From: Hyphomicrobiales bacterium
GTDB lineage: Bacteria > Pseudomonadota > Alphaproteobacteria > Rhizobiales > Rhizobiaceae
Assembly: GCA_900468805.1 (NCBI GenBank)
Contig: UEIF01000009.1
Span: 186,001 to 250,000 of the forward strand
Direction of reading: 5' to 3'
DNA: 64,000 bases
Shown: positions 16,208 to 24,041 of the stretch, piece by piece
Position numbering within the stretch: the first letter of the stretch is position 1
Layout: each line of letters opens with the position of its first letter
Program-made: the position numbers and the translations under genes
The notes under the pieces: model-generated
What the model was told of the DNA's origin: nothing
The model's input: only the letters and a program-made list of their open reading frames with translations
Databases searched by the model: none

Positions 16208-16558
16208 TCATTCGATGTAGAACGTCAGATTGCCGTTGCGGGCCCGTGTCACCCATTCGATCTGGTTGGGTGTCAATTTCTTGGCCTTCAATTGCTGAAC
16301 GAGCCACTGGTTGGCACGGATTGCCGTCCGGATTTCCTTGACATGTTCAGCACTGCCCGGCCTCGGCATTGCACCGACTTCAACTGCAGTTCGAAAACTG
16401 ACGATTGAAAACCGCTTGTCGTGATAGGTTCTGATGTGCTCCGGCAGGTTTTCGGCCCAGTTCATGCGCCGGAATTCCTTGCGGTTCTGTTGGGCGTCGA
16501 CAGGCGTCACAACCGACGCCGCGGTCGCAATTGCGATAGCAAGGGCAAACTTCCACAT
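16208..16558 (-). CDS. secreted hypothetical protein (116 aa)
   Basis: A 116-residue protein with a clear Sec signal peptide (MWKFALAIAIATAASVVTPVDA, cleavage near VDAQQ) and a basic mature domain with no membrane helix. The family is not recognised. A conserved-looking core is SAEHVKEIRTAIRANQWLVQQLKAKKLTPNQIEWVTRA. It is divergent from the PAS histidine kinase gene. A TTGA-N6-TCAA site lies 69 bases upstream of its start codon, and TACTCT sits at the -10 position expected if the site is centred at -41.5, so it could be a direct FixK-type target. Confidence 0.6.
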   Translation of the reverse strand: MWKFALAIAIATAASVVTPVDAQQNRKEFRRMNWAENLPEHIRTYHDKRFSIVSFRTAVEVGAMPRPGSAEHVKEIRTAIRANQWLVQQLKAKKLTPNQIEWVTRARNGNLTFYIE

Positions 16559-16626
16559 CTTCCTGATCCCTCAAATGGCGATGTACCCACGGCTCCGAAG
16601 AGTAGCGGAACAATGAGCGCGGGGCA

Positions 16627-16640
16627 TTGAGCCGGATCAA
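16627..16640. promoter_or_regulatory. TTGA-N6-TCAA FixK-type site between divergent genes
   Basis: TTGAGCCGGATCAA carries both TTGA and TCAA half-sites at FNR/FixK spacing, with one deviation (G for T) from the extended TTGAT-N4-ATCAA consensus. It lies between the secreted protein gene (minus) and the PAS histidine kinase gene (plus). Only in the minus direction is there a plausible -10 (TACTCT) at class II spacing. Confidence 0.5.
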
Positions 16641-16828
16641 TGGAGATGACGCCGAGCCGAAACGGTGGCGTACCGGACCTTCGGCCAGGCAATCTTGCGG
16701 GGAGAGACCAATAGAGTCTACGCGATACTACACCGATCATCCGTCCAAAGGTGGTAAACTTGCGTCATTGTCGTGAAAGGAGAGGCTGTCTAGGACTGAA
16801 TTACTTCTCAAAGGGCGGAGGAGACACC

Positions 16829-18061
16829 ATGTCCATCAAGGTGGAGGCATCGCAAGTTGCTGAACACGGTCCCGCTGTCTCAAACCTCGCGGGACGAACT
16901 TCGTTCACGGAATCGCGAATGGCGCGCGCTTTGTGCGAGGGAGAAAATGGGCCACGGTTGGAGTGGATCCGGCGACTTTATGAACGGATGCCGGATGCAG
17001 TGTTCTTCATCACTGACCGCCACGGAATTTCGGCCTGCAACAGGGCTGCGGTGACGCTGTTCGGCTACGAAGAAAGCGAGTTGCTCGGCCGCCAGATCGA
17101 CTTCGTCTGGTCTTCGACGCCAGATGTTCAACTCAGCGGCCGCTGGGCAAGCCAGGGAGCAGTACGCGCCGGTCTGGCAATCACGAAGAACGGCGTTCAG
17201 TTCCCAACTGTCCTGACCATCATCAGGGAACAGGGCGAAGAAGGGGCCTTCGCTGTGGCGATCGTCGAGGACTTCCGGGCCGAGCGCGAGACATTGCAGC
17301 AGGTTCAGGAGCTTCAGAGGGAGCTGGCCCGTCTCGCAAGGGTGGTTACGCTTGGGGAAATGACATCGACGCTGGCTCATGAACTTTCCCAGCCGCTATC
17401 TTCGATCGCTGCCTACTCACAAGGTTGCGGGAGGCTTATGATGAAAGATCGCCGCCGTCGCGGCGAGGAGCTTCGCGAAGCTCTATCAGAAATTACGCAG
17501 CAAGCCTTATGGGCAGGAACGGTCGTCCAGAATATCAGAGATTTCGCGAGACGCGGTGCCTGCGAGAAAAAATTGGAAGCAATGCACGCGTTAATTCATG
17601 AGGCGGCGACGCTCGCGCTCGCCGGGTCACCGCGGAATAACGTCCATGTCGAGTATCAGCTTGAGGCCGAGCGCGACATCGTCCTCGCCGACCGTGTCCA
17701 GATCGTGCAGGTGCTGACGAACCTTCTTCGCAATGCCCTGGACGCGACTGACCGTATCGAGCAACCCTATATCGTCATCCGCAGCAGAGGCGACGACTCC
17801 TCTCATCTTGTCGTCGAAGTGTCTGACAACGGTTGCGGGATTGCCGCCGAGATGGAAGAGGCGCTGTTTCGTCCCTTCGTGACCAGCAAGCCGCGAGGCC
17901 TCGGTATGGGCCTGGCATTGTCCAGGCGCATTATCGAAGCGCATGGCGGCTGTATTATCGCGCGCAACAGAATGGGGAGCGGTTCAACCCTCTCGTTTTC
18001 GCTTCCGCTAGTGGAGACAAAAGCCCATGGCGAACGACCTTACGATCCATCTCGTCGATGA
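16829..18061 (+). CDS. PAS-domain sensor histidine kinase, FixL-like without the heme histidine
   Basis: A 410-residue soluble kinase. A PAS domain covers about residues 45-160 (DAVFFITDRHGISACN, ELLGRQIDFVW). Next are a short coiled coil, an H-box (LGEMTSTLAHELSQPLSSIA, phospho-His near residue 184) and an HATPase domain with N-box LTNLLRNALDAT, VSDNGCGI and GLGMGLALSRRIIEAHGG. The layout matches FixL. However, the PAS segment that holds the heme-ligating His in FixL (RHDSYI in Bradyrhizobium) has no His, so oxygen sensing by PAS heme is unlikely. Start 16829 follows GGAGGAGACACC. It overlaps the response-regulator gene by 35 bases, indicating a cognate pair. The signal is unknown. Confidence 0.85.
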   Translation: MSIKVEASQVAEHGPAVSNLAGRTSFTESRMARALCEGENGPRLEWIRRLYERMPDAVFFITDRHGISACNRAAVTLFGYEESELLGRQIDFVWSSTPDVQLSGRWASQGAVRAGLAITKNGVQFPTVLTIIREQGEEGAFAVAIVEDFRAERETLQQVQELQRELARLARVVTLGEMTSTLAHELSQPLSSIAAYSQGCGRLMMKDRRRRGEELREALSEITQQALWAGTVVQNIRDFARRGACEKKLEAMHALIHEAATLALAGSPRNNVHVEYQLEAERDIVLADRVQIVQVLTNLLRNALDATDRIEQPYIVIRSRGDDSSHLVVEVSDNGCGIAAEMEEALFRPFVTSKPRGLGMGLALSRRIIEAHGGCIIARNRMGSGSTLSFSLPLVETKAHGERPYDPSRR

Positions 18062-18701
18062 CGAGGAGTCGCTCAGACGATCCTTGACGTTCTTGCTGGT
18101 GTCGGCAGGTTTTGCGGTCCGCGCGCACAGCTGCGCAAAGGCCTTTCTGGAACGCCTGCCCCTTTCGGGGAGAAGTTGCCTTGTGACGGACCTTTGCATG
18201 CCACATGTCGACGGCATCGAATTGCTTCACCGCCTGCGCCGTTTCGGCATGGACGTTCCGGCGATCGTCATCACCGGCCAGGGCGATATTGCTGCGGCCG
18301 TTCAGGCGATGAAAGCGGGGGCATTCGATTTCCTGGAAAAGCCTGTTCGGGAAGAGGCGCTGATCGCAGCCATCAACGGAGCAATGGCACAAGGGCGGCA
18401 CGGCAGCGCGGTGGCCGATTGCGAAAGCGTTGCTGCGCGACTTCGCCAGCTCACGGACCGCGAACACCAGGTCCTCTCCGGCGTGCTCGATGGCTTACAG
18501 AACAAGATGATTGCTTATCACCTGGGTATCAGTTCGCGCACGGTGGAGGTCCACCGCGCCAATGTGATGGCGAAGATGGGCGCGCGCAATCTGGCAGAAC
18601 TCATGCGTCTGGCCATGACCATCGAGGCGGCAGCGCAATCGATTGAAACCACGAGGAAAGCGCAGGCCGGGGACCGGTCAACGTATATGCGTCAATTCTA
18701 A
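18027..18701 (+). CDS. FixJ-like response regulator
   Basis: A 224-residue two-domain regulator. The receiver domain (residues 1-120) has the acidic pair (DDEE at 11-14), phospho-acceptor Asp55 in VTDLCMP, Thr in ITGQGD and Lys in FLEKPV. The C-terminal LuxR/GerE HTH reads LTDREHQVLSGVLDGLQNK, then ISSRTVEVHRANVMAKMGA. This is the FixJ/TtrR subfamily. It overlaps the kinase gene by 35 bases, so the two are co-translated. Targets cannot be read from sequence; fixK-type genes are the classical targets, and a FixK-like gene lies 3 kb downstream. Confidence 0.88.
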   Translation: MANDLTIHLVDDEESLRRSLTFLLVSAGFAVRAHSCAKAFLERLPLSGRSCLVTDLCMPHVDGIELLHRLRRFGMDVPAIVITGQGDIAAAVQAMKAGAFDFLEKPVREEALIAAINGAMAQGRHGSAVADCESVAARLRQLTDREHQVLSGVLDGLQNKMIAYHLGISSRTVEVHRANVMAKMGARNLAELMRLAMTIEAAAQSIETTRKAQAGDRSTYMRQF

Positions 18702-18787
18702 AGCAAGTCTTGCAACCTCAGGCTCGTGCGATAATATGCGTTAGACGAACCTTAAATAATTGCGTCATCTTTGTCGTAGGGGCGATC

Positions 18788-20551
18788 ATGAGAAGCGCAA
18801 GTGTGAATGCTTTCAGCAGTCTTGGGCCGACGGCTGACGAGATTTGCCAGCAGGTCGAACGAATTCTCACAAGCGAGGAATTCCACGCGCCGAAGCGTGG
18901 GCGAAATTTCCTGGAATTCGTTGTCAATGAGACGCTAGCAGGTCGATCGGATTTCCTGAAAGCATTTACGATAGCAAATGTGGTTTTTGGCCGGGAAGCC
19001 TCGTTCGACCCGCAGAATGATCCGGTTGTCCGGATTGAGGCCGGTCGAATACGAAAGGCGCTCGAGCGTTATTATCTCGTCGCGGGCCAGAGGGACGACG
19101 TCGTCATCACTGTGCCCAAAGGCGGATATGTCCCGCATTTCGAATATGCGCGGGGTACGCCGGCCCTGACGGCGCCCGTCGAGATCCAGGACAATGCACT
19201 GAATGCGGAGTGCGTAGATCAAAATCACTCGTTTCAGGAAACACGTCGTCCGGGGTTAGTCACCCTTCCTGGTCTCGGAACTGCGCTGGCCGTCGTCCTC
19301 GCTCTGGCGTCCGCATTGTCTTTGCGTGATGCTCCGACCGCAGCATTGCCGCCGGCCGCAGCTGAGCCAAGGGTGCTTGTCGAATTTTTTGCCGAAAGCA
19401 GCCCCGTTGACGCCGGCTCGGATATCGCGCTTGGACTCAGGGACGACATTATCGGACAACTTGCCCAGTTCGATGACATCGTCGTGGTCGCCGATCCGCT
19501 GCGTGGTGAGCACGCCGCCGAGGCCGACTACGCCCTCCAGGGCAATGTCCAGTTCGATGGGAGCAGGCTGCGTGCTGCTGCCAGGCTGGTGCGCCAACTG
19601 GATGGAGCCGTCATCTGGGCCAACAATTTCGATGCGGATCTTCAAGACCAGAACAAGCTTGCGATTCAAGGCAATGTCGCCCGGCAAGTCGCCAATGCGA
19701 TCGCACAGCCTTATGGTGCCATCTTTCAAACCGACGCGGATATGATAGCGCGACCGGCACAGACGGGAGACCGAAGTGCCTATGCCTGTACGCTCGCTTA
19801 TTCCAGCTATCGTCAGACCATGACTGCGCAAAGTCACAGTTCAGCACGCGAATGCCTGCAACAGGCGACCCAGCGTTTCCCCGATAACGCGGTGTCCTGG
19901 GCGCTGCTGTCCATGGTCTATCTCGACGAACTCAGATTCCGCCACACGCTCGGGACATCATCGTCGAGCCAGCCTCTCGCATTGGCGAGCGCTGCTGTGG
20001 AGCGGGCAACGTCGCTCGCGCCGGACAACCCCCGCGTGCTGCAAGCGCAGATGCTGGTGAGCTTTTTCAGCGGAGATATCGACAAGGCCCTGAAGGCAGG
20101 CACCGCAGCCTATGCTGCAGACCCTGACGATGTGGAAGTTGCAGGCGAATACGGTCTTCGACTGGCAATGTCGGGGAAATGGCAATCGGGCTGCGAGTTG
20201 CTGTCGATCGCCCTCAACAAGGGTGTTGGAACCAGAGGTTATTACGAGGTTGGCATGGCTTTGTGCGCGTTCATGAAAGGAGATATCGAAGAAGCCGAGC
20301 AGTGGTCGCGAAGGTCCGACCTCGACAATAATCCCATGCATCGCCTTGTGCTGCTATCCATTCTCGGAGCAGCCGGAAAGACGGATGAAGCCATGCAGGC
20401 ACAGGACTGGCTCAATATCCACGCGCCGGCTTTGATGACGAATATCCGCCGGGAGGTCTCGTTCCGCCTGCAACGGCTGGAGGACCAGGAGCGGTTCCTG
20501 AACGGGCTGCGCGCCTCGGGACTGGTCGTTGACGCCGTATCGGCAAGGTAA
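18788..20551 (+). CDS. membrane protein with regulator-like N-terminus and repeat C-terminus
   Basis: A 587-residue protein of a family common in rhizobia and often annotated as adenylate cyclase or TPR protein. The N-terminal module (about residues 15-125) contains KRGRNFLEFVVNETLAGR, VVFGREASFDPQNDPVVRIE and RIRKALERYYLVAGQ. A single TM helix (PGLGTALAVVLALASAL) follows. Next is a TolB/FlgO-like periplasmic domain (DYALQGNVQFDGSRLRAAARLV, GAVIWANNFD), then TPR-like helical repeats. No catalytic cyclase domain is visible. Start 18788 follows AGGGGC; the frame extends to 18710. It faces a shorter paralogue with 5 bases between stops. Function is unknown; signal sensing is a guess. Confidence 0.75.
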   Translation: MRSASVNAFSSLGPTADEICQQVERILTSEEFHAPKRGRNFLEFVVNETLAGRSDFLKAFTIANVVFGREASFDPQNDPVVRIEAGRIRKALERYYLVAGQRDDVVITVPKGGYVPHFEYARGTPALTAPVEIQDNALNAECVDQNHSFQETRRPGLVTLPGLGTALAVVLALASALSLRDAPTAALPPAAAEPRVLVEFFAESSPVDAGSDIALGLRDDIIGQLAQFDDIVVVADPLRGEHAAEADYALQGNVQFDGSRLRAAARLVRQLDGAVIWANNFDADLQDQNKLAIQGNVARQVANAIAQPYGAIFQTDADMIARPAQTGDRSAYACTLAYSSYRQTMTAQSHSSARECLQQATQRFPDNAVSWALLSMVYLDELRFRHTLGTSSSSQPLALASAAVERATSLAPDNPRVLQAQMLVSFFSGDIDKALKAGTAAYAADPDDVEVAGEYGLRLAMSGKWQSGCELLSIALNKGVGTRGYYEVGMALCAFMKGDIEEAEQWSRRSDLDNNPMHRLVLLSILGAAGKTDEAMQAQDWLNIHAPALMTNIRREVSFRLQRLEDQERFLNGLRASGLVVDAVSAR

Positions 20552-20556
20552 GGCAG

Positions 20557-21522
20557 CTATGGATCGGCGCCTGCGCCGTTCAGTTTGCGGCTGTTCGAAA
20601 TCTCCATAGCGATCTGTGCGGCGATCTCGTCCTCAACATCAAGAATGGTCTGACCACGCAAGTCTCGATCATATTGATTTGCCCAGATAACCGTGCCGTC
20701 GGCGTCATTTATCATGCGGACATGCAGATGAAGGATCATGCCCTCGACGGTCGCACTTCCCTCCAGGTTGAAAAGCGAGCCGGGGATTTCCGTCCCGGAC
20801 CGGCCCGGGGCAAACACGATAAGGTTCTCTACCCTCATCAGCTTTGCAATCAGCTGATCAGCCAATCCCTTCACGAAATCGGCTCCCTGCGCAGTGCCGC
20901 CGAGAGCGACGAAGGGTGCGACAACAATCCTGGTCTTGCTCTTCAACGTTGATGTGGCAGGGGCCGGTAACGTTCTTGGTGGGGAAAGATAGGCTTCGAG
21001 CGGACGGACAAGGGCGAGTATTGCCATTGCCCCAAACAACGCAGGGACGCCGATCGGCAACAGGAAATCTCGATAGCTCACCCGCCGCTCCTGACCGAGA
21101 GGCCGCCGCTTATTCTCGCGGTTCTGCGGGGCGGAAACCTCGCCTGCATTCGAACTGTCTTCCCCATTGGAAAACTGCGGCGCATAGCCTCCTTTGGGGA
21201 CGGTAATCCGGATCCGGTCACCATGTCCGCTGACGAGGTAGTATCGTTCGAGCGCGCGACGGATCCGCCCCGCTTCGATGCGGACAACCGGATCATTCTG
21301 TGCGTCGAAGGATGAATCGCGTCCAAAAACAGCCTGTGCAATCGTATAGGCCTTTAGCTGTTCGCTGCGCCCTTCAAGCGTCTCTTCAACAATATATTGC
21401 AGGAAGCGGCGCCCTCGCTCAGGGGCAAGGAACTCCGGACTGGCGAGTATCAGGTCAAGTTGCGCCCGCACGCTTGCCGGGTCTTGAAGTGCGCGGTTGT
21501 CCCCTCCCTCTTCCGATGCCAT
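20557..21522 (-). CDS. short paralogue of the adjacent regulator-like membrane protein, no repeats
   Basis: A 321-residue protein sharing three modules with its convergent neighbour. These are the N-terminal domain (ERGRRFLQYIVEETLEGR, DSSFDAQNDPVVRIEAGRIR, RALERYYLVSGHGDRIRIT), a TM helix (IGVPALFGAMAILALV) and the TolB/FlgO-like domain (NLEGSATVEGMILHLHVRM, DGTVIWANQYDRDL). It ends where the neighbour's repeat region begins. Start 21522 follows GGGAGGTATCG. A much longer open frame reaching 22275 is rejected because it crosses the opposite-strand regulator gene. It diverges from the FixK-like regulator gene, which suggests shared control. Function is unknown. Confidence 0.75.
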   Translation of the reverse strand: MASEEGGDNRALQDPASVRAQLDLILASPEFLAPERGRRFLQYIVEETLEGRSEQLKAYTIAQAVFGRDSSFDAQNDPVVRIEAGRIRRALERYYLVSGHGDRIRITVPKGGYAPQFSNGEDSSNAGEVSAPQNRENKRRPLGQERRVSYRDFLLPIGVPALFGAMAILALVRPLEAYLSPPRTLPAPATSTLKSKTRIVVAPFVALGGTAQGADFVKGLADQLIAKLMRVENLIVFAPGRSGTEIPGSLFNLEGSATVEGMILHLHVRMINDADGTVIWANQYDRDLRGQTILDVEDEIAAQIAMEISNSRKLNGAGADP

Positions 21523-21660
21523 CGATACCTCCCACGATATTTTCGTATCGCTCTCATCAAGGGGAACAGCTTTATACACCTGTCGGTGGTCGCGGGCTTC
21601 CGTAACAATACGTAAGGAGTATCTCGAATACCCGGGCGGGCAGCGATTGCTTATGCTGCG

Positions 21661-22326
21661 ATGCGGATGGGGACGGCACACATGCTTCAAAACCAGACGA
21701 TCGTAAAGCACACGACAGTTACAGGCCACCGCTATGGTAGTGCTGCCAGAACGGCGAAGGATCAATCGATCCGTCTCAAGGCCGACGAGACGATCTATAG
21801 CGAAGGCGAACACGCTCTTACGATCTACCAGGTCGAATCGGGCGCGGTGCGGATATACCGCCTCACGGCAAGCGGGCAGCGATATATTCTGTCTTTTTGC
21901 GGCAAGGGTGAATGGTTCGGACTCGAAACAGGCACTGTGCGAACCGATTTTGCAGAGACCGTCTGCGAAACCTGCATCAAGCCCTTTCGTGCCAATCAAA
22001 ACGCAGTCATTCCCGTAGACCTTCTCCACATTGCCCTGACGAACCTCGCAAAGGCACAGCACAAACAGCTCGTCATCACCGAGCAAAGCGCATTGAAGCG
22101 CGTCGCCGCCTTTGTCTACGAAATGGCCGATCGTCATCCGGCAGATTGCGAATTCGATATGATGATGTCGCGCAGCGATATCGCCGATTATCTCGGACTG
22201 ACGGTCGAAACCGTCGCCCGCTGCTTCACGAAACTTCGCAAAAAACGCATCCTGTGCCTGAACGGCAAACTGCAACGCATTGTTCGCCTTGTTGACCGCG
22301 ATGCACTCATCGCAATGGCGATCTAG
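21661..22326 (+). CDS. Crp/Fnr-family transcriptional regulator, FixK-like
   Basis: A regulator of up to 221 residues: cyclic-nucleotide-binding-fold domain (GEHALTIYQVESGAVRIYRL, GEWFGLETG) and C-terminal HTH (MSRSDIADYLGLTVETVARC). The GLE after the beta-roll and the DIADYLGLT-VET helix resemble rhizobial FixK. It lacks the N-terminal Cys cluster of FNR/FnrN, so it should not sense oxygen by an Fe-S cluster. In the recognition helix the FNR/FixK E-x-x-S-R becomes E-T-V-A-R, with Ala replacing the Ser that contacts the TTGAT half-site. Start codons at 21661, 21667 and 21682 are all possible; GGGGAC before 21682 favours the shortest (214 residues). It may act on the boxes found in this window. 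Confidence 0.85.
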   Translation: MRMGTAHMLQNQTIVKHTTVTGHRYGSAARTAKDQSIRLKADETIYSEGEHALTIYQVESGAVRIYRLTASGQRYILSFCGKGEWFGLETGTVRTDFAETVCETCIKPFRANQNAVIPVDLLHIALTNLAKAQHKQLVITEQSALKRVAAFVYEMADRHPADCEFDMMMSRSDIADYLGLTVETVARCFTKLRKKRILCLNGKLQRIVRLVDRDALIAMAI

Positions 22327-22374
22327 CGGCAGCGATTTCGGACCAGTTGATCTTGCAAAAGGAGGGATTGAGCA

Positions 22375-22722
22375 ATGAAGTACACATCCGGCCGAAGATC
22401 AAACGGATTGGCCAAAACGCTCCTTGCAGGCCTGGTCTCGCTGGTCGGGCTTCCACTCACCACGATCGAGGCGCAGGAAGATCCGTTCGATCAATTTCCA
22501 TTGCTCATCCAGTGCAAGCACAAAGAAACCTATCACGCCTTCTATATATCGCGTATCTCCCCGGACGGTGTCGCGACGTATGTGGCATCTGAACGGATGG
22601 CAGGGACGATCACCCTGGACGGCCACGCGAAGGCAACCGGCGGCGCGGAGGGCGGCAGCTGCGTCGGCAAGACCTTGGCAGAGCTTCGCGCATCTCATCA
22701 AACCTATGACCTGAAACGTTAG
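22375..22722 (+). CDS. secreted hypothetical protein (115 aa)
   Basis: A 115-residue protein with a Sec signal peptide (LAKTLLAGLVSLVGLPLTTIEA) and a small mature domain of about 80 residues containing two Cys (LLIQCKHKE and GGSCVGKTL) that could form a disulfide. No family is recognised. The start follows AAAAGGAGGGATTGAGCA, a strong ribosome binding site. It is 48 bases downstream of the FixK-like regulator on the same strand and probably co-transcribed with it. Confidence 0.6.
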   Translation: MKYTSGRRSNGLAKTLLAGLVSLVGLPLTTIEAQEDPFDQFPLLIQCKHKETYHAFYISRISPDGVATYVASERMAGTITLDGHAKATGGAEGGSCVGKTLAELRASHQTYDLKR

Positions 22723-23020
22723 AGCATGCCGCGGGCGCGCGATTTTGCAAAAACGACATACGTCAAACAAGGACTTAAAGCGTAACAAGCCGATCTGCGA
22801 GATCGCGATACGCTTTCGCGCCTTCCGCGTGAACTGGCCTACAGCTCGATCATTTCACTTGCTCACCGGCGTGACCGGCACGATAACGACTGAGTTGCGG
22901 AATGCCTTCGGTTTCGCGGCGCGTCCGCCGTCACCAGGAAACACATCGTTTCTCATCATCTTTCTTTGTCTCAGGCGCAGAGAAAGGTGGGAGTTGTGAT
23001 TTCATCTTCGTGGGCTTCGA
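22723..23020. other. intergenic stretch, nothing recognised
   Basis: 298 bases between the secreted protein gene and the flavin reductase-like gene. Short open frames exist on both strands but lack ribosome binding sites and protein-like composition. I see no clear terminator, promoter hexamer pair or FNR-type box. Confidence 0.4.
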
Positions 23021-23626
23021 ATGAACGAGCATATGAAAGCCGTTGAACTCAAAAAGGCCTTTCGCCTGATCAACCATGGCCCAACAGTCCTGGTGTCGGC
23101 GCGCCATGACGGTGTCGACAATGTCATGGCTGCCGCATGGTGCTGTGGTCTCGACATCGATCCGCCGAAGCTCACCGTCGTCGTCGACAAGATTGCTCAA
23201 ACACGCACCCTGATTGAGGCGAGCGGACGCTTCGTCATCCAGGTGCCAACGGTCGCCCAGCTCTCGCTGACACGCGAAGTCGGGAACCGCACCTTGTATG
23301 AAGAGCCGGACAAGCTGCGCAAGTCGGGCGTGTCGATTTTCGATATGTCGGGACAGGACCTGCCCTTCGTGGAAGGCTGCTCGGCCTGGCTCGCCTGCAA
23401 GCTGATCAATGAGCCTCATAACCAGGATGCCTACGACCTGTTTATCGGTGAGGTGACCGCGGCCTGGGCCGACGATCGTGTGTTCCGCAATGGGCATTGG
23501 CACTTTGAAACGGCCGGTCCTGAGTGGCGCAGTCTGCACCACGTCGCCGGCGGCCATTTCTACGCGATCGTAGAAGCCCTTTCGGCTGAAGTCCAACCCA
23601 CTGAAAGTGCATCGTCCTCACTCTGA
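23021..23626 (+). CDS. flavin reductase-like, FMN-binding split-barrel protein
   Basis: A 201-residue protein of the flavin reductase-like family (PF01613). The N-terminal barrel strands include HGPTVLVSARHDGVDNVMAAAW, followed by LDIDPPKLTVVVDKIAQTRT, SGRFVIQVPT and CKLINEPHNQDAYDLFIGEV. Members bind FMN and reduce it with NAD(P)H or act as small oxidoreductases; the partner and substrate are not evident. An ATG four codons downstream (23033) is an alternative start, and neither has a strong Shine-Dalgarno sequence. It appears monocistronic, and its 3' end faces the degraded permease remnant. Confidence 0.8.
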   Translation: MNEHMKAVELKKAFRLINHGPTVLVSARHDGVDNVMAAAWCCGLDIDPPKLTVVVDKIAQTRTLIEASGRFVIQVPTVAQLSLTREVGNRTLYEEPDKLRKSGVSIFDMSGQDLPFVEGCSAWLACKLINEPHNQDAYDLFIGEVTAAWADDRVFRNGHWHFETAGPEWRSLHHVAGGHFYAIVEALSAEVQPTESASSSL

Positions 23627-23639
23627 TGGGGAGATCAAT

Positions 23640-23830
23640 TTACCCCTTGATCGCTCCTGCCGTCAGCCCGCCCGGAAGAAGAGGAACAGGAGGGCGATCG
23701 GGACCGTCATCACCATGGAGGTGGCCATGACCGCTCCCAATCGGTGTTGAACTCGGTCGAGAACTCCGCAAGCCCGATCTGCAGTGAGCGTCGATCTCGT
23801 GCCTGAGCGGGCGAGACAGTATCTCCCGGA
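23640..23830 (-). pseudogene. remnant of a sugar ABC permease C-terminus
   Basis: Reading the minus strand across two frames reconstructs the end of a MalG-type permease. LQIGLAEFSTEFNTDW is followed, after an apparent one-base loss, by GAVMATSMVMTVPIALLFLFF. After a further frame change and loss comes GGLTAGAIKG and a stop. GxTAGAIKG is also the C-terminus of the intact permease ending at 25822. No intact reading frame remains and the upstream two-thirds of the gene is missing. This looks like a relic of an older or rearranged sugar transporter locus. Confidence 0.6.
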
Positions 23831-23961
23831 AGACGACCAAGCCTTCTTCGATTGATCGGCTGCGGCCGCCCTCCTATCCAACTTCAGCGTGAGCAATACC
23901 TCCGGGCTCAGCCAATTCTCATTGACATCGCCATTTTTTGGTCCCTATAGTTGATGCGTTA

Positions 23962-23988
23962 TGAACTATATCCTGTTCATATAAGAAC
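23962..23988 (+). promoter_or_regulatory. three-half-site operator-like element before the ABC operon
   Basis: The element reads TGAAC-N8-GTTCA-N4-AGAAC. The first two half-sites form one palindrome, and the second and third form another (CTGTTC-N6-GAACAG at 23973-23990). The same arrangement with identical spacing appears at 29278-29304 upstream of the IclR gene. It lies 54 bases before the first permease start codon, so it is a candidate operator for that IclR regulator. Confidence 0.6.
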
Positions 23989-24041
23989 AGATTGACAGCG
24001 AGCTGGAGGAGCGGAGCGCTGGTGATCTGAGGAGGAGGCTC

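Noticed and set aside
21523..22275. N-terminal extension of the short paralogue at 20557-21522 through the FixK-like gene.
   Set aside because: The extension is antisense to a well-supported regulator, and the true start at 21522 has a strong ribosome binding site where family similarity begins.
22348..22361. TTGATCTTGCAAAA upstream of the secreted 115-aa protein as an FNR-type box.
   Set aside because: Only one half-site matches, and it lies between a gene's stop and the next gene's ribosome binding site, too close to the start codon for an activator site.
23632..23658. Inverted repeat GATCAA-N8-TTGATC near the flavin reductase stop.
   Set aside because: The half-sites are in the reverse order of an FNR box, and the sequence coincides with the end of the permease relic; no promoter follows.
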